This document shows, piece after piece, positions 26,247-34,411 of a stretch of 64,000 nucleotides of DNA (position 1 is the first letter of the stretch; every line of letters begins with the position of its first letter). The position numbers and the translations under genes are program-made. Source of the DNA: Bradyrhizobium sp. ORS 375 (GTDB lineage: Bacteria; Pseudomonadota; Alphaproteobacteria; Rhizobiales; Xanthobacteraceae); NCBI RefSeq assembly GCF_000239775.1, contig NZ_CAFI01000439.1:1-64000 (forward strand). The letters are read 5' to 3'. Below the pieces are notes generated by a model. The model ran no database searches. It was not told the DNA's origin and was given only the letters and a program-made list of their open reading frames with translations.

Positions 26247-27050
26247 ATGTCGAAAGCCGCAGCGCGGGCGTTGAAAACGAGAGCCTCCGCGCCGCCACCG
26301 TCTGACGACCGTGGTGGCAATGGCATTCAAGTGCTGGCGCGAGCTGGCAGCATTCTGCGCACGCTGGAGAGCCATCCGAACGGTTTGAGCCTTGGCCAGA
26401 TCGCGAAGTCGGTCGGGCTTGCTCGTTCGACCGTGCAACGGATCGTGGCGGCGTTGATGGCCGAGGACTTCGTCACGTCCAGCGGGCCTGGACAGGTCAG
26501 GATCGGCATGGGTCTGTTGCGGATCGCGGCTTCCATTGGCGCGAATTCCAGCGAGATAATCCGTCCGCACCTTCTCGCCTTGGGCGAGGAGGTCGGCGAA
26601 ACCGTCGACCTGTCAGTTCTATCGGGCGGCTCGGTGGTGTTTGTCGACCAGGTGCCGGGCCGGCGTCGGCTCACGGCGCTGTCGGCCGTCGGCGAGCGCT
26701 TCCCGCTGCATTGCACTGCGAACGGCAAGGCGGTGCTGTCCTGCTTTTCGCCTGAAGAAAGCGAGGAACTGATCGAAAAGAGTCTCGCCGAACATCCCGA
26801 CTTTCCGCTGGCGAACCGCAGGCGCCTGATCGATGAGCTCAACGACATCCGCCGCACCCATCTCGCCTATGATCTCGAAGAGCACGGTGCCGGCATCAGC
26901 GCGATCGGCACGGCCGTCATCGATCATTTTGGCCGACCCGTCGCCGTATCGATTCCCGTGCCGACCCAGCGCTTTCTCGAAAACCGCGACGCCTTTGCCG
27001 AAAAGCTGCTCGGCTTCCGGCGGAGGGTGGAAGGCATTGTGTCGCGCTGA
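26247..27050 (+). CDS. IclR-family transcriptional regulator
   Basis: 267 residues. N-terminal winged helix (GQIAKSVGLARSTVQRIVAAL) and C-terminal effector domain with GGSVVFVDQVPG, LHCTANGKAVLSC and YDLEEHGAGISAIGTAV, all standard for IclR. Start 26247 is chosen because AGGAG lies 4-5 bases before it; an ATG at 26217 is also in frame. It is transcribed away from the cyclase operon and towards the TRAP operon, and matching 16-base elements upstream of both suggest it controls both. Such proteins usually sense the substrate or an intermediate of the pathway. Confidence 0.9.
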   Translation: MSKAAARALKTRASAPPPSDDRGGNGIQVLARAGSILRTLESHPNGLSLGQIAKSVGLARSTVQRIVAALMAEDFVTSSGPGQVRIGMGLLRIAASIGANSSEIIRPHLLALGEEVGETVDLSVLSGGSVVFVDQVPGRRRLTALSAVGERFPLHCTANGKAVLSCFSPEESEELIEKSLAEHPDFPLANRRRLIDELNDIRRTHLAYDLEEHGAGISAIGTAVIDHFGRPVAVSIPVPTQRFLENRDAFAEKLLGFRRRVEGIVSR

Positions 27051-27082
27051 GCGGTCGGAACTGGCTCTTGCAGTGGCAACCG

Positions 27083-27098
27083 TGATACGGTACATCTG
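27083..27098 (+). promoter_or_regulatory. Candidate IclR operator upstream of dctP
   Basis: TGATACGGTACATCTG, 15 of 16 identical to the minus-strand copy at 26053-26068 and in the same orientation relative to the gene it precedes. It ends about 103 bases before the dctP start. Confidence 0.65.
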
Positions 27099-27201
27099 AA
27101 CCGGATAACAATACAGCAACAGAAGGTGTCCGATCGAGACATCCGCGCTGCAGCACTGGGGCGAACAAGCTCCGGGCGCAGGAGGCCAGGAGGGAAACGC
27201 C

Positions 27202-28215
27202 ATGATCACACGTCGTTCGGCTCTGCTTGGAGCCATCTCGGGGGCTGCGATTGGGATGGTCGGCTCACGGTCCGCAAGGGCAGAGCCCATCGCGCTGAAG
27301 GTCTCGCACTATCTGCCGCCCAACCACACCTTCCACCGCGAGCTGACAAAATGGGGCGAGAGCCTCGCCGAGCAGTCACAAGGGCAGCTCACGCTCAATA
27401 TCTTCCCGGCGTCACAGCTGGGGCCGGTCAACCGCCAGTTCGATCTGGTGCGCAACGGTGTCGTGGACATGGCGGTCGGTCTCCATGGCGCTACGCCCGG
27501 CCGTTTCCCAATGGCGGATCTGGTGGCGCTGCCCTATTCGGCGCCAAAGGCGGGCAACAACAGCGCCGTGACGTCACGCAGGCTCACAGAATTGGCGCCG
27601 ACCTATCTCTATCCAGAACATCCGGGCATGAAGGTGTTGTGGATGGCGGTGACCAATCCGCTCATGGTCCACACCAGCAAGCGTCCAGTTGCCAAGCTTG
27701 AAGATTTCAAGGGCCTGCGGGTTCGCTATGCAGGCGAACAGTTCGCGCAGATCATTCCGCTGCTCGGTGCAACGCCGCTCGCGGTGCCGCCGGCGGAGAC
27801 GGCAGACAGCCTCTCCAAGGGCATCATCGATGCCGCCACATTTCCATATGAAGCGTGCCAGAGCTTCGATCTGGGCGCCGTGATCAAGTACTCGCTGGAG
27901 CCGGGCGTCAGCACAGCGACCTTCGCGGTGGCCATGAACCCAAATAAGTTCAAGTCGTTGCCGGCCGATCTGCAACAGCTGATCGACAAGACCACGGGGC
28001 CGGCAATGGCCGAACGCTTCGGCGCCGCGTTCGACGCCAGCGAGAAGGCGGGCCGTGCCTACATGACCGGCAAGGGCGTGCAGATTTCGCAACTCGCCGA
28101 TGCTGAGCTGTCTCGCGTGAAGGAGATTCTTGCCCCGCTGCGCGACAAGGCCCTTGCCGAGCTCGAAAAGGCAGGCAAACCGGGCAAGGCGTTTCTCGAC
28201 GCCTACACGGCCTGA
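27202..28215 (+). CDS. dctP: TRAP transporter substrate-binding protein DctP
   Basis: 337 residues. A Tat-like signal (MITRRSALLGAISGAAIGM, cleavage near SARAEP) is followed by a DctP-type periplasmic binding domain with HTFHRELTKWGESLAEQSQG and the conserved arginine region FKGLRVRYAGEQF that binds a ligand carboxylate. It starts the operon dctP-dctQ-dctM and would deliver an organic acid. GGAGGGAAACGCC lies before the ATG. A hairpin follows the stop. Confidence 0.9.
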   Translation: MITRRSALLGAISGAAIGMVGSRSARAEPIALKVSHYLPPNHTFHRELTKWGESLAEQSQGQLTLNIFPASQLGPVNRQFDLVRNGVVDMAVGLHGATPGRFPMADLVALPYSAPKAGNNSAVTSRRLTELAPTYLYPEHPGMKVLWMAVTNPLMVHTSKRPVAKLEDFKGLRVRYAGEQFAQIIPLLGATPLAVPPAETADSLSKGIIDAATFPYEACQSFDLGAVIKYSLEPGVSTATFAVAMNPNKFKSLPADLQQLIDKTTGPAMAERFGAAFDASEKAGRAYMTGKGVQISQLADAELSRVKEILAPLRDKALAELEKAGKPGKAFLDAYTA

Positions 28216-28229
28216 AGCGGAAGCCACCT

Positions 28230-28256
28230 GACACCTGCCGGACGTCCGGCAGTGTC
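28230..28256 (+). promoter_or_regulatory. Intercistronic hairpin after dctP
   Basis: CTGCCGGAC directly abuts GTCCGGCAG, and the outer GACAC/GTGTC bases extend the stem to 13 pairs with one bulged C. Located 15 bases after the dctP stop and 19 before dctQ. It resembles the hairpins following the other three binding-protein genes in the window. Confidence 0.6.
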
Positions 28257-28274
28257 CTGCGACAGGATATCAGC

Positions 28275-28796
28275 ATGGCCGCCGCGCCTCTCGAGACCTT
28301 CACCGCACGTCTGAAGACAACTCAGCTCCGGCTTGCGATGATCGCACTGGTCATCATGATGCTCAGCACATGCGTCGACGTGACCCTGCGCTTCCTCTTC
28401 AACCGCCCGATCCGCGGGGCCTATGACATCGTCGAGGCCTGCCTCGTCGTCTTTGTCTTTCACGGCATGTCGGCAAGTTTCTTTGCCCGCAAGAACATCG
28501 TGATCGACATCATCGACTCCTTGGTGAGCCTGCGTGTCGAGCGCGTGCTGGTGCGCCTCTCGGACATCATCTCGGTTGCGCTCCTCATCCTCGTCACCGC
28601 GGCGATGATCGCGCCCGCCCTGCAGGCCTATGATTACGGCGATCGCAAGCTGGAACTGGGCCTGCAGCTCTGGGTGCTCTGGATTTTTGCGATCGTCGGC
28701 CTGATCGGCACGCTGCTATGTGCGCTCGGACCCTTAGTGAGACCTGTGCCGACCTCGCGCAGGATATCTCATGCCGAAGGCGGGGAGGGGGCATGA
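28275..28796 (+). CDS. dctQ: TRAP transporter small permease DctQ
   Basis: 173 residues, four membrane helices as expected for DctQ. The FNRPIRGAYDIVEACLVVFVF stretch and FFARKNIVIDIIDSL are characteristic of the subunit. It couples the binding protein to the large permease. The stop overlaps the dctM start (ATGA). Confidence 0.88.
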   Translation: MAAAPLETFTARLKTTQLRLAMIALVIMMLSTCVDVTLRFLFNRPIRGAYDIVEACLVVFVFHGMSASFFARKNIVIDIIDSLVSLRVERVLVRLSDIISVALLILVTAAMIAPALQAYDYGDRKLELGLQLWVLWIFAIVGLIGTLLCALGPLVRPVPTSRRISHAEGGEGA

Positions 28797-30097
28797 GCGT
28801 CCAGTGGATCGGTGCGATCGGCGTTCTCGCGCTGTTTGCGCTGCTGTTTTTTCGCATTCCGGTCTGGGCGGCGTTGATCATCGTCGGCCTGACCGGCAAC
28901 ACCATCATAAATGGCTGGGCCGCGGCTTTCACCACTCTGGGCACGACGCCGTTCGACGTCGCGAATTCCTACCCGTTGTCGGTGATTCCGCTGTTCATCC
29001 TGATGGGGGACGTTGCTTCGAGCACGCGGCTGTCGGCCGATCTGTTCAACGCCGCGCGCCTGCTGCTGTCGGGCGTGCGCGGTGGCCTCGCGGTCGCGGC
29101 CATCGGGGCGTCCGCCTGTTTTGGCGCGGTCTGTGGTTCATCGATCGCGACCGCGGCCACCATGTCGCGTATTGCGTTGCCGGAGATGCGCAAGGCAGAT
29201 TATGATGATGGTCTTGCCGCGGGTGCGATCGCGGCGGGAGGATCGATCGGCATTCTGGTCCCGCCATCAATCATCCTGGTGATCTACGGCGCCATCGCCG
29301 AACAGTCAGTGCCAAAACTGTTCGCAGCCGCGCTGTTTCCGGCGATCATCCTCACCGTGTCCTATGTCGCGCTGGCGCTGCTTGCGGCGAAGCTGAACCC
29401 GAAGCTGGCTCCGCTTGGCAAGCCCGTCAGTTGGCGCGAGCGTCTCGGCGCGCTGCGTCAGCCATGGCAATTCGTGCTGCTGTTCACGCTGACCATCGGC
29501 GGCATCTATGGCGGCATTTTCAGTCCGACTGAAGCCGCAGCGCTTGGTGCATTCGGCGCGATCCTGCTCGGCGTGATCGGCCGCAGGCTGTCGGCGGCCC
29601 AGCTGTTTCAGGCGGTGGAGGGCGCCGTATCGACCTCGGCCTTGCTGTTCGCCATCATCATCGGTGCGACCTATTTCGCAAATTTCGTCGTCCAGACGCA
29701 ATTGCCGCAACTGCTCGCCACGGCCGCGCAGTCGCTCCACCTGCCCGGCCTTGCGGTGATGGGCATCATCATCGTCGCCTATGTCGTGATCGGCTGCTTT
29801 CTCGAAGGCATCGGCATGGTCCTGATCACGGTCCCGGTGTTCCTGCCGTTGGTCACGCAGTATGGCTACGATCCCGTATGGTTCTCGATCATCGTGGTGA
29901 TCGTGGTCGAGCTCGGCCTGATCCATCCGCCGGTTGGCATGAACCTGTTCGTCATCCAGGCGCAGGTGCCTGACATCAGCCTCGGCGCCATCTATCGCGG
30001 CATCCTGCCGTTTCTGATCGCGCCCTTCGTGCTGCTCGCTCTGCTCCTGATCTTTCCTGAACTCGCACTCTGGCTGCCGAGGATCCTGTATGGCTGA
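28793..30097 (+). CDS. dctM: TRAP transporter large permease DctM
   Basis: 434 residues, 12-13 membrane segments. VIPLFILMGDVAS, CFGAVCGSSIATAATM, GGSIGILVPPSIILVIYG and GLIHPPVGMNLFVI are hallmark DctM/SiaM blocks. It uses the sodium or proton gradient for uptake. ATG 28793 is chosen for the ATGA overlap with dctQ and GGGGAGGGGG just upstream. The 3' end overlaps the next gene by 8 bases. Confidence 0.92.
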   Translation: MSVQWIGAIGVLALFALLFFRIPVWAALIIVGLTGNTIINGWAAAFTTLGTTPFDVANSYPLSVIPLFILMGDVASSTRLSADLFNAARLLLSGVRGGLAVAAIGASACFGAVCGSSIATAATMSRIALPEMRKADYDDGLAAGAIAAGGSIGILVPPSIILVIYGAIAEQSVPKLFAAALFPAIILTVSYVALALLAAKLNPKLAPLGKPVSWRERLGALRQPWQFVLLFTLTIGGIYGGIFSPTEAAALGAFGAILLGVIGRRLSAAQLFQAVEGAVSTSALLFAIIIGATYFANFVVQTQLPQLLATAAQSLHLPGLAVMGIIIVAYVVIGCFLEGIGMVLITVPVFLPLVTQYGYDPVWFSIIVVIVVELGLIHPPVGMNLFVIQAQVPDISLGAIYRGILPFLIAPFVLLALLLIFPELALWLPRILYG

Positions 30098-31061
30098 TCG
30101 TCCGCTCGAGATCGTCGTTATCACGCAGGACACGCCGCGTCTGGCCGCCGGTCTCGCCGAGGCCTGTCCGGAGGTCATCATCCATGCCGGCGAGTCCGCG
30201 TCGGAGGTGCTGGCGCACGCAGCCTCGGCACAGGTACTCATGGGGCTCGCGCAGTCGATTACGCCCGGTCTGGTCGCGGCGACCCCGCAGCTGCAATGGA
30301 TTCAGGCCTTCACCACCGGGGTCGATCCCTTGCTGGCGCTTGGCTTGCCTCGCCACATCCTCGTCACCTCCGCGCGCGGCATCCACGGGCCACAGATGTC
30401 GGAAATGGCGTTCATGCACATGCTGGCGCTGGGACGGGGATTGCCGCGGATGGTCGATAACCAGCATCGGACGGCATGGGAGCGCTGGCCACAGCGGCTT
30501 CTGCTCGGAAAGACCGCCGTATTGGTCGGTATCGGGACGATCAGCGAGGAGCTCGCGCTGCGCTGCCAGGCATTCGGCATGCGCGTGATCGGCATCAGCG
30601 ACGCGCGCAACGAGGCGCGTGGATTTGGCGCGATCCGCCCCCGCAGCGAGCTGGTGCGCACAGCGCGAGAGGCGGATTTCCTGATCGTCCTTGCAGCCTC
30701 TACGCCGGAGACGCGGCACCTGATCGACGGTGCGGTGCTCGACGCGCTGCCATCGCATGGCTTCCTGATCAATCTGGCGCGCGGGCCGGTCGTGGATGAG
30801 GCCGCGCTGATCGAAAGGTTGCAGCGGCGGACGTTCGCCGGGGCAGGGCTCGACGTCTTCAACGTTGAACCGCTGCCTGCCAGCAGCGCCCTCTGGCAGC
30901 TGGACAACGTGCTGATCACGCCGCATCTCGGCGGCATGAGCGACTGCTATGACGAGCAGCTGCTGCCGCTTATCGTCGAGAACGTAAGGGCATTCGTGGC
31001 CGGGGATCATGCGCGGATGCGCAACCGGATTATATTGGGCGAAGCTGGAGCTGCCGCATGA
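30090..31061 (+). CDS. D-2-hydroxyacid dehydrogenase family protein
   Basis: 323 residues. The NAD loop is VLVGIGTISEELALRC, a variant in which the third glycine is replaced (GxGxxS). The catalytic Arg is in NLARGPVVDE, Glu in NVEPLP and His in ITPHLGG. It reduces or oxidises a 2-oxo/2-hydroxy acid with NAD(P)H, probably the acid brought in by the TRAP system. The ATG overlaps the dctM stop and its own stop overlaps the next start, so it is fully coupled. Confidence 0.87.
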   Translation: MADRPLEIVVITQDTPRLAAGLAEACPEVIIHAGESASEVLAHAASAQVLMGLAQSITPGLVAATPQLQWIQAFTTGVDPLLALGLPRHILVTSARGIHGPQMSEMAFMHMLALGRGLPRMVDNQHRTAWERWPQRLLLGKTAVLVGIGTISEELALRCQAFGMRVIGISDARNEARGFGAIRPRSELVRTAREADFLIVLAASTPETRHLIDGAVLDALPSHGFLINLARGPVVDEAALIERLQRRTFAGAGLDVFNVEPLPASSALWQLDNVLITPHLGGMSDCYDEQLLPLIVENVRAFVAGDHARMRNRIILGEAGAAA

Positions 31062-32248
31062 GCACGCAAGAACGAATCCCGGTCCGCATCAGCGACGCGG
31101 AGCTCTCCCGGCGCTGGGCGGCGATGCGGGTAGCGATGAAGCGGCATGACATCGATGTCGTCATCGTCCAGGCGACCAATGATTGGCTCGGCGGAAACGT
31201 CAAATGGCTCACCGACATTCCCGCCAATAACGGCTATCCGCGGACGGTCTTGTTCTATGCTGACGACCTGATGACCGTGATTGAAATGGGGGTCTTCGAT
31301 GGCCGGCGTTCGCTCAAGGGCGAGGACCCGGTCCACCGCGGTGTCGGCACCATCCTGACGACGCCATCGTTTCCGTCGATCGACTACACGGTGCGCTATG
31401 ATGCTGATCTCGCTGTGAGGGATCTGCTGGCGCGGAATGTGCGGCGGGTCGGGCTCGCCAATGCCAACGGATTTCTAGCCGGGTTCAGCGATACTCTGCG
31501 CGACGGACTTGCAAATATTGAGATCATCGACGTCACCGCGGATATCGACGGGCTGAAAGCGATCAAGAGCGAGGAGGAGCAGGGCCTGATCCGCCGCACC
31601 GCCGCCTTGCAGGACGAGGTGTTCGCGCATGTCTGCCGCGTGATTCGTCCCGGCCTGCGCGACATCGACATCACCTCGGCCGCGCAGATGAAGGCGCAGC
31701 AGCTCGGCAGTGAGCAGGGCATCTTCCTGGGCGCGTCAGCCAAGATCGGCATCCGCTCGCCGTTCATGGGTCGGCACTTCCAGGGCCGCACCCTGGCAGA
31801 GGGCGATCATCTGTCGCTGCTGATCGAGGTCAACGGTCCCGGCGGCTTCTTTTGCGAGATCGCGCGCACCTTGGCGCTGGGCAAGGCGAGTGCCGAATTG
31901 TACGACGGCTTTGCGGCCGTGAAGGCGGCACAGGAGCATACGCTGTCGCTGCTCAAGCCAGGGATATCGGCGCAGTCGATTGCTGCGGCCCACGACGACT
32001 ACATGACCGCGCGCGGCCTGCCGCCGGAGGTGAGGCTCTATGCCCACAGCCAGGGCTACGACATGGTGGAACGGCCGCTGATCCGGCGCGACGAGACGAT
32101 GGCGGTTGCTTCAGGAATGAACCTCGCCGTGCATCCGGGATATGAGACCGAAGCGATCTTCGCGGTGATCTGCGATAACTACATTATCGGCCCCGAAGGA
32201 CCTGGGGCATGCCTGCACCGGACCGAGAAGAGGATATTCGAGCTATAA
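31058..32248 (+). CDS. M24-fold (pita-bread) protein with altered metal ligands
   Basis: 396 residues: a creatinase-type N-terminal domain (1-165) and a pita-bread C-terminal domain. In ordinary M24 peptidases the metals are held by D, D, H, E, E. Here the aligned residues are Glu257 (LIEVNG), Glu267 (FCEIARTL), His330 (AHSQGYD), His359 (AVHPGYE) and Asp373 (ICDNY). So the fold is retained but nearly every ligand is changed. It is unlikely to be a normal Xaa-Pro peptidase. It could be a metal-altered lyase or hydrolase, as DddP is among M24 homologues, or a metal-free enzyme like creatinase. Last gene of the TRAP operon. Confidence 0.82.
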   Translation: MSTQERIPVRISDAELSRRWAAMRVAMKRHDIDVVIVQATNDWLGGNVKWLTDIPANNGYPRTVLFYADDLMTVIEMGVFDGRRSLKGEDPVHRGVGTILTTPSFPSIDYTVRYDADLAVRDLLARNVRRVGLANANGFLAGFSDTLRDGLANIEIIDVTADIDGLKAIKSEEEQGLIRRTAALQDEVFAHVCRVIRPGLRDIDITSAAQMKAQQLGSEQGIFLGASAKIGIRSPFMGRHFQGRTLAEGDHLSLLIEVNGPGGFFCEIARTLALGKASAELYDGFAAVKAAQEHTLSLLKPGISAQSIAAAHDDYMTARGLPPEVRLYAHSQGYDMVERPLIRRDETMAVASGMNLAVHPGYETEAIFAVICDNYIIGPEGPGACLHRTEKRIFEL

Positions 32249-32375
32249 CGGTTCGCATTGCCGACCGCTTGGGCGGCAGCCAATCGAATCGGTCGACGAA
32301 GCCAAGATGGCTATGACCGGTACTTTTCCGAACGTCACGAGCGCGCGCCCTTAACCAAGGCCGTGCACCAGGTCA

Positions 32376-32825
32376 TTACGAGTGGTCATCAGGCGTGTCG
32401 ATGCGCGCCGCAGCCCGTCCGCGGCGGAACCGGGAGCGGGCGCCGGGCGGATAGGCCCGTGCAAGCCGGTTGTGCTCGATCCGGTGCTGCATCATGTCTC
32501 TGCGGGTTTGACGCTCATCCTGACGCAGGACGAGGTCTGAACGGGGCATGGTCGAGCACAGCAGAACAAAGCCGGCTTCGACGTCCTCGGGATACACCGT
32601 GAGCGCGCCGGAGCGATCGACGTCGCCCGCCAGAAGGCGCGCGGCGCAGGCGATGCACCAACCCTGCTCGCAGATGTAGGGACTGCCGATTCCGGCGTCG
32701 ATCATCGCATAAAGCAGATACTCGTCGGCCGCCCCGTCGAAGCTGTAAATGCCATCCGGCCGCTCGAGCCGGATGCGAAACTGCGTGGCGCCGCCTGCAT
32801 GGGCCCTGGCCTGACGCTCCGTCAT
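32376..32825 (-). CDS. Plant-type 2Fe-2S ferredoxin with basic C-terminal tail
   Basis: 149 residues. Cluster ligands Cys52, Cys57, Cys60 (ICEQGWCIAC) and Cys90 follow the CX4CX2C...C plant-type pattern. After residue 95 comes an unusual 50-residue Arg-rich tail with no known domain. It is the last gene of the diiron monooxygenase operon and may feed electrons to it or reactivate another oxygenase. It sits 3 bases after the luciferase-domain gene. Confidence 0.85.
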   Translation of the reverse strand: MTERQARAHAGGATQFRIRLERPDGIYSFDGAADEYLLYAMIDAGIGSPYICEQGWCIACAARLLAGDVDRSGALTVYPEDVEAGFVLLCSTMPRSDLVLRQDERQTRRDMMQHRIEHNRLARAYPPGARSRFRRGRAAARIDTPDDHS

Positions 32826-32828
32826 CGG

Positions 32829-33383
32829 TCACCACCGGCTGTCGGGCAGTGCGACCTCGCCGATGCGGCCGGTCGCGTAGCAATGCGCCGCCATGATGAT
32901 GCGCATGGCAATCGCCAGCTCGCTCTCATCGCGCGGCGCGTAGATGATCAGGCTCTGCGGCGGCACGGCGCCGGCCATGTAGCGCGCGAAGGGATGCACC
33001 GTGCCCCAGCCCTTGGCCGCAACCTTCTGCGCCCATTGCGGCCGCAGGGTGAGATGCAGGGATGCATCGGGGCGCACGACCAGCCAGACCCGAGCGAACA
33101 CGAACGCCTCCGGCTGGCCCATCGCGTGCGCGTCGTCGAGTGCGAAGGCGCGGCCGGCGGCATTCAGCGGCGCGGGGACTTCGTCGACGCCTGCCAGAGT
33201 ACGCGCGTAGCAGCCAAGCTGCGCGGCGAAACTGGCGGGCGCGCCGTCGTCGAGCTGGTGGCATGGCCAGGTCGGCGCCAGTCGCGGGCCGCCGCCGCGC
33301 CGCGCCGCGAGGCGGCGCAGTCCGGGAGCCATCGCCCAGACCACGGGAATCCGGCGCAACCTTGGCCTAGCCGAAACTGTCAT
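32829..33383 (-). CDS. Luciferase-domain (DUF5519-like) protein
   Basis: 184 residues. The C-terminal half has the compact block KGWGTVHPFARYM, SLIIYAPRDESELAIAMRI and AHCYATGRIG, recognisable as the small luciferase/DUF5519 domain seen in fungal luciferases and many bacterial proteins of unknown role. The N-terminal half is Arg/Ala-rich and unassigned. The start overlaps the reductase 3' end by 17 bases, and the gene follows the tmoF-like gene, where I know of no such gene in characterised toluene or isoprene monooxygenase operons. Confidence 0.6.
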   Translation of the reverse strand: MTVSARPRLRRIPVVWAMAPGLRRLAARRGGGPRLAPTWPCHQLDDGAPASFAAQLGCYARTLAGVDEVPAPLNAAGRAFALDDAHAMGQPEAFVFARVWLVVRPDASLHLTLRPQWAQKVAAKGWGTVHPFARYMAGAVPPQSLIIYAPRDESELAIAMRIIMAAHCYATGRIGEVALPDSRW

Positions 33384-34365
33384 AGTGAACCTGCGTGATC
33401 GGAACGCCGGCGCTGCGCAGCAGCGACTTGACGGCGTTCACCATGGCCGGAGGTCCGGCGACGTAGAACTCGGCCGCGGCCGGCTCAGCGACCATCGCTG
33501 TGATGGCGTCGGTGACGAAGCCTGATCCATGCGGCCAGCCTGCCGGCGCGATGTCGACCACGGGCAGATAGCGCGCCTGGGGAATCCGAGCGACCGCCGC
33601 CGCCAGCATGTCACCGGCGGCGAGATCAGTGGGCGTGCGCGCGCCGTAGAGGACATCCACGCGCGCTTCGAAGTCGAGACGCGCCGCGGCCGCCTCGTGC
33701 AGCATCGCCAGGATCGGCGCGATACCGGTGCCGCCCGCCACGAACACCTTGCGGCCCGGCTGGCGCCGCAGGGTGCAGGCGCCGAATGGCGCCTCGATGG
33801 TGACGCGCGCGCCGGGTGCCAGTGCCGCGAGCGCGTTGCTGCCTCTGCCGCCATCGTAGCGCTTGGCGATGAACTGCAGGAGCCTGCTGCCGGGCAGGTT
33901 GCACATCGAGTAGCAGCGCCGCAGGCCCTCGCCGAGATGCAGGATCGCATATTGGCCGGGCCGGAAGGCGATCGGCTCTGACGTCTCGAAGCTGAACTGG
34001 CGAATCTCCGGCGCGAGATCCTCGACATCTATCAGGGTTGCCTGCTGCTCGACGCATCGCGGCCCCGGCGCGGACCATTCACCAGGACCGCGCGCGATGG
34101 TGACGTCGGAGATCGCGCGCGACTGGCAGGCGAGAATGCGGTTGCGCCGTGCGTCGCGCGGATTGACGGCCGGCGCACCCGGAAACATCAGATCGACTTG
34201 GCCGTCGACGAGCGTTACCTTGCATGCCCCACAGCTGCCCCAGCCGCATTCGTAAGCCAGCGCGACGCCCCAACGTCGTGCTGCCTGCAGGATGGTGTCA
34301 TGGTCGGCGATGTCGACTGCGACACCGTCGGGCTCGATGCGGAGTTGCCGGGTCATGAACGCCAT
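33367..34365 (-). CDS. tmoF: Monooxygenase NAD(P)H reductase, 2Fe-2S/FAD (TmoF-like)
   Basis: 332 residues, three domains. The N-terminal 2Fe-2S domain has Cys40, Cys45, Cys48 and Cys80 (CGWGSCGACKV...LACQ). The FAD domain has the RCYSM signature (150-154, RxYS) and the NAD domain GGTGIAP (211-217). It passes electrons from NADH to the Rieske ferredoxin and on to the diiron hydroxylase. Size and order match TmoF/IsoF. Gene F of an A-F set on the minus strand. Confidence 0.9.
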   Translation of the reverse strand: MAFMTRQLRIEPDGVAVDIADHDTILQAARRWGVALAYECGWGSCGACKVTLVDGQVDLMFPGAPAVNPRDARRNRILACQSRAISDVTIARGPGEWSAPGPRCVEQQATLIDVEDLAPEIRQFSFETSEPIAFRPGQYAILHLGEGLRRCYSMCNLPGSRLLQFIAKRYDGGRGSNALAALAPGARVTIEAPFGACTLRRQPGRKVFVAGGTGIAPILAMLHEAAAARLDFEARVDVLYGARTPTDLAAGDMLAAAVARIPQARYLPVVDIAPAGWPHGSGFVTDAITAMVAEPAAAEFYVAGPPAMVNAVKSLLRSAGVPITQVHYDSFG

Positions 34366-34411
34366 CCTTCCGGGCTTGGCGGTTTCGCAGCACGTTCACC
34401 GCACCTGCCAA

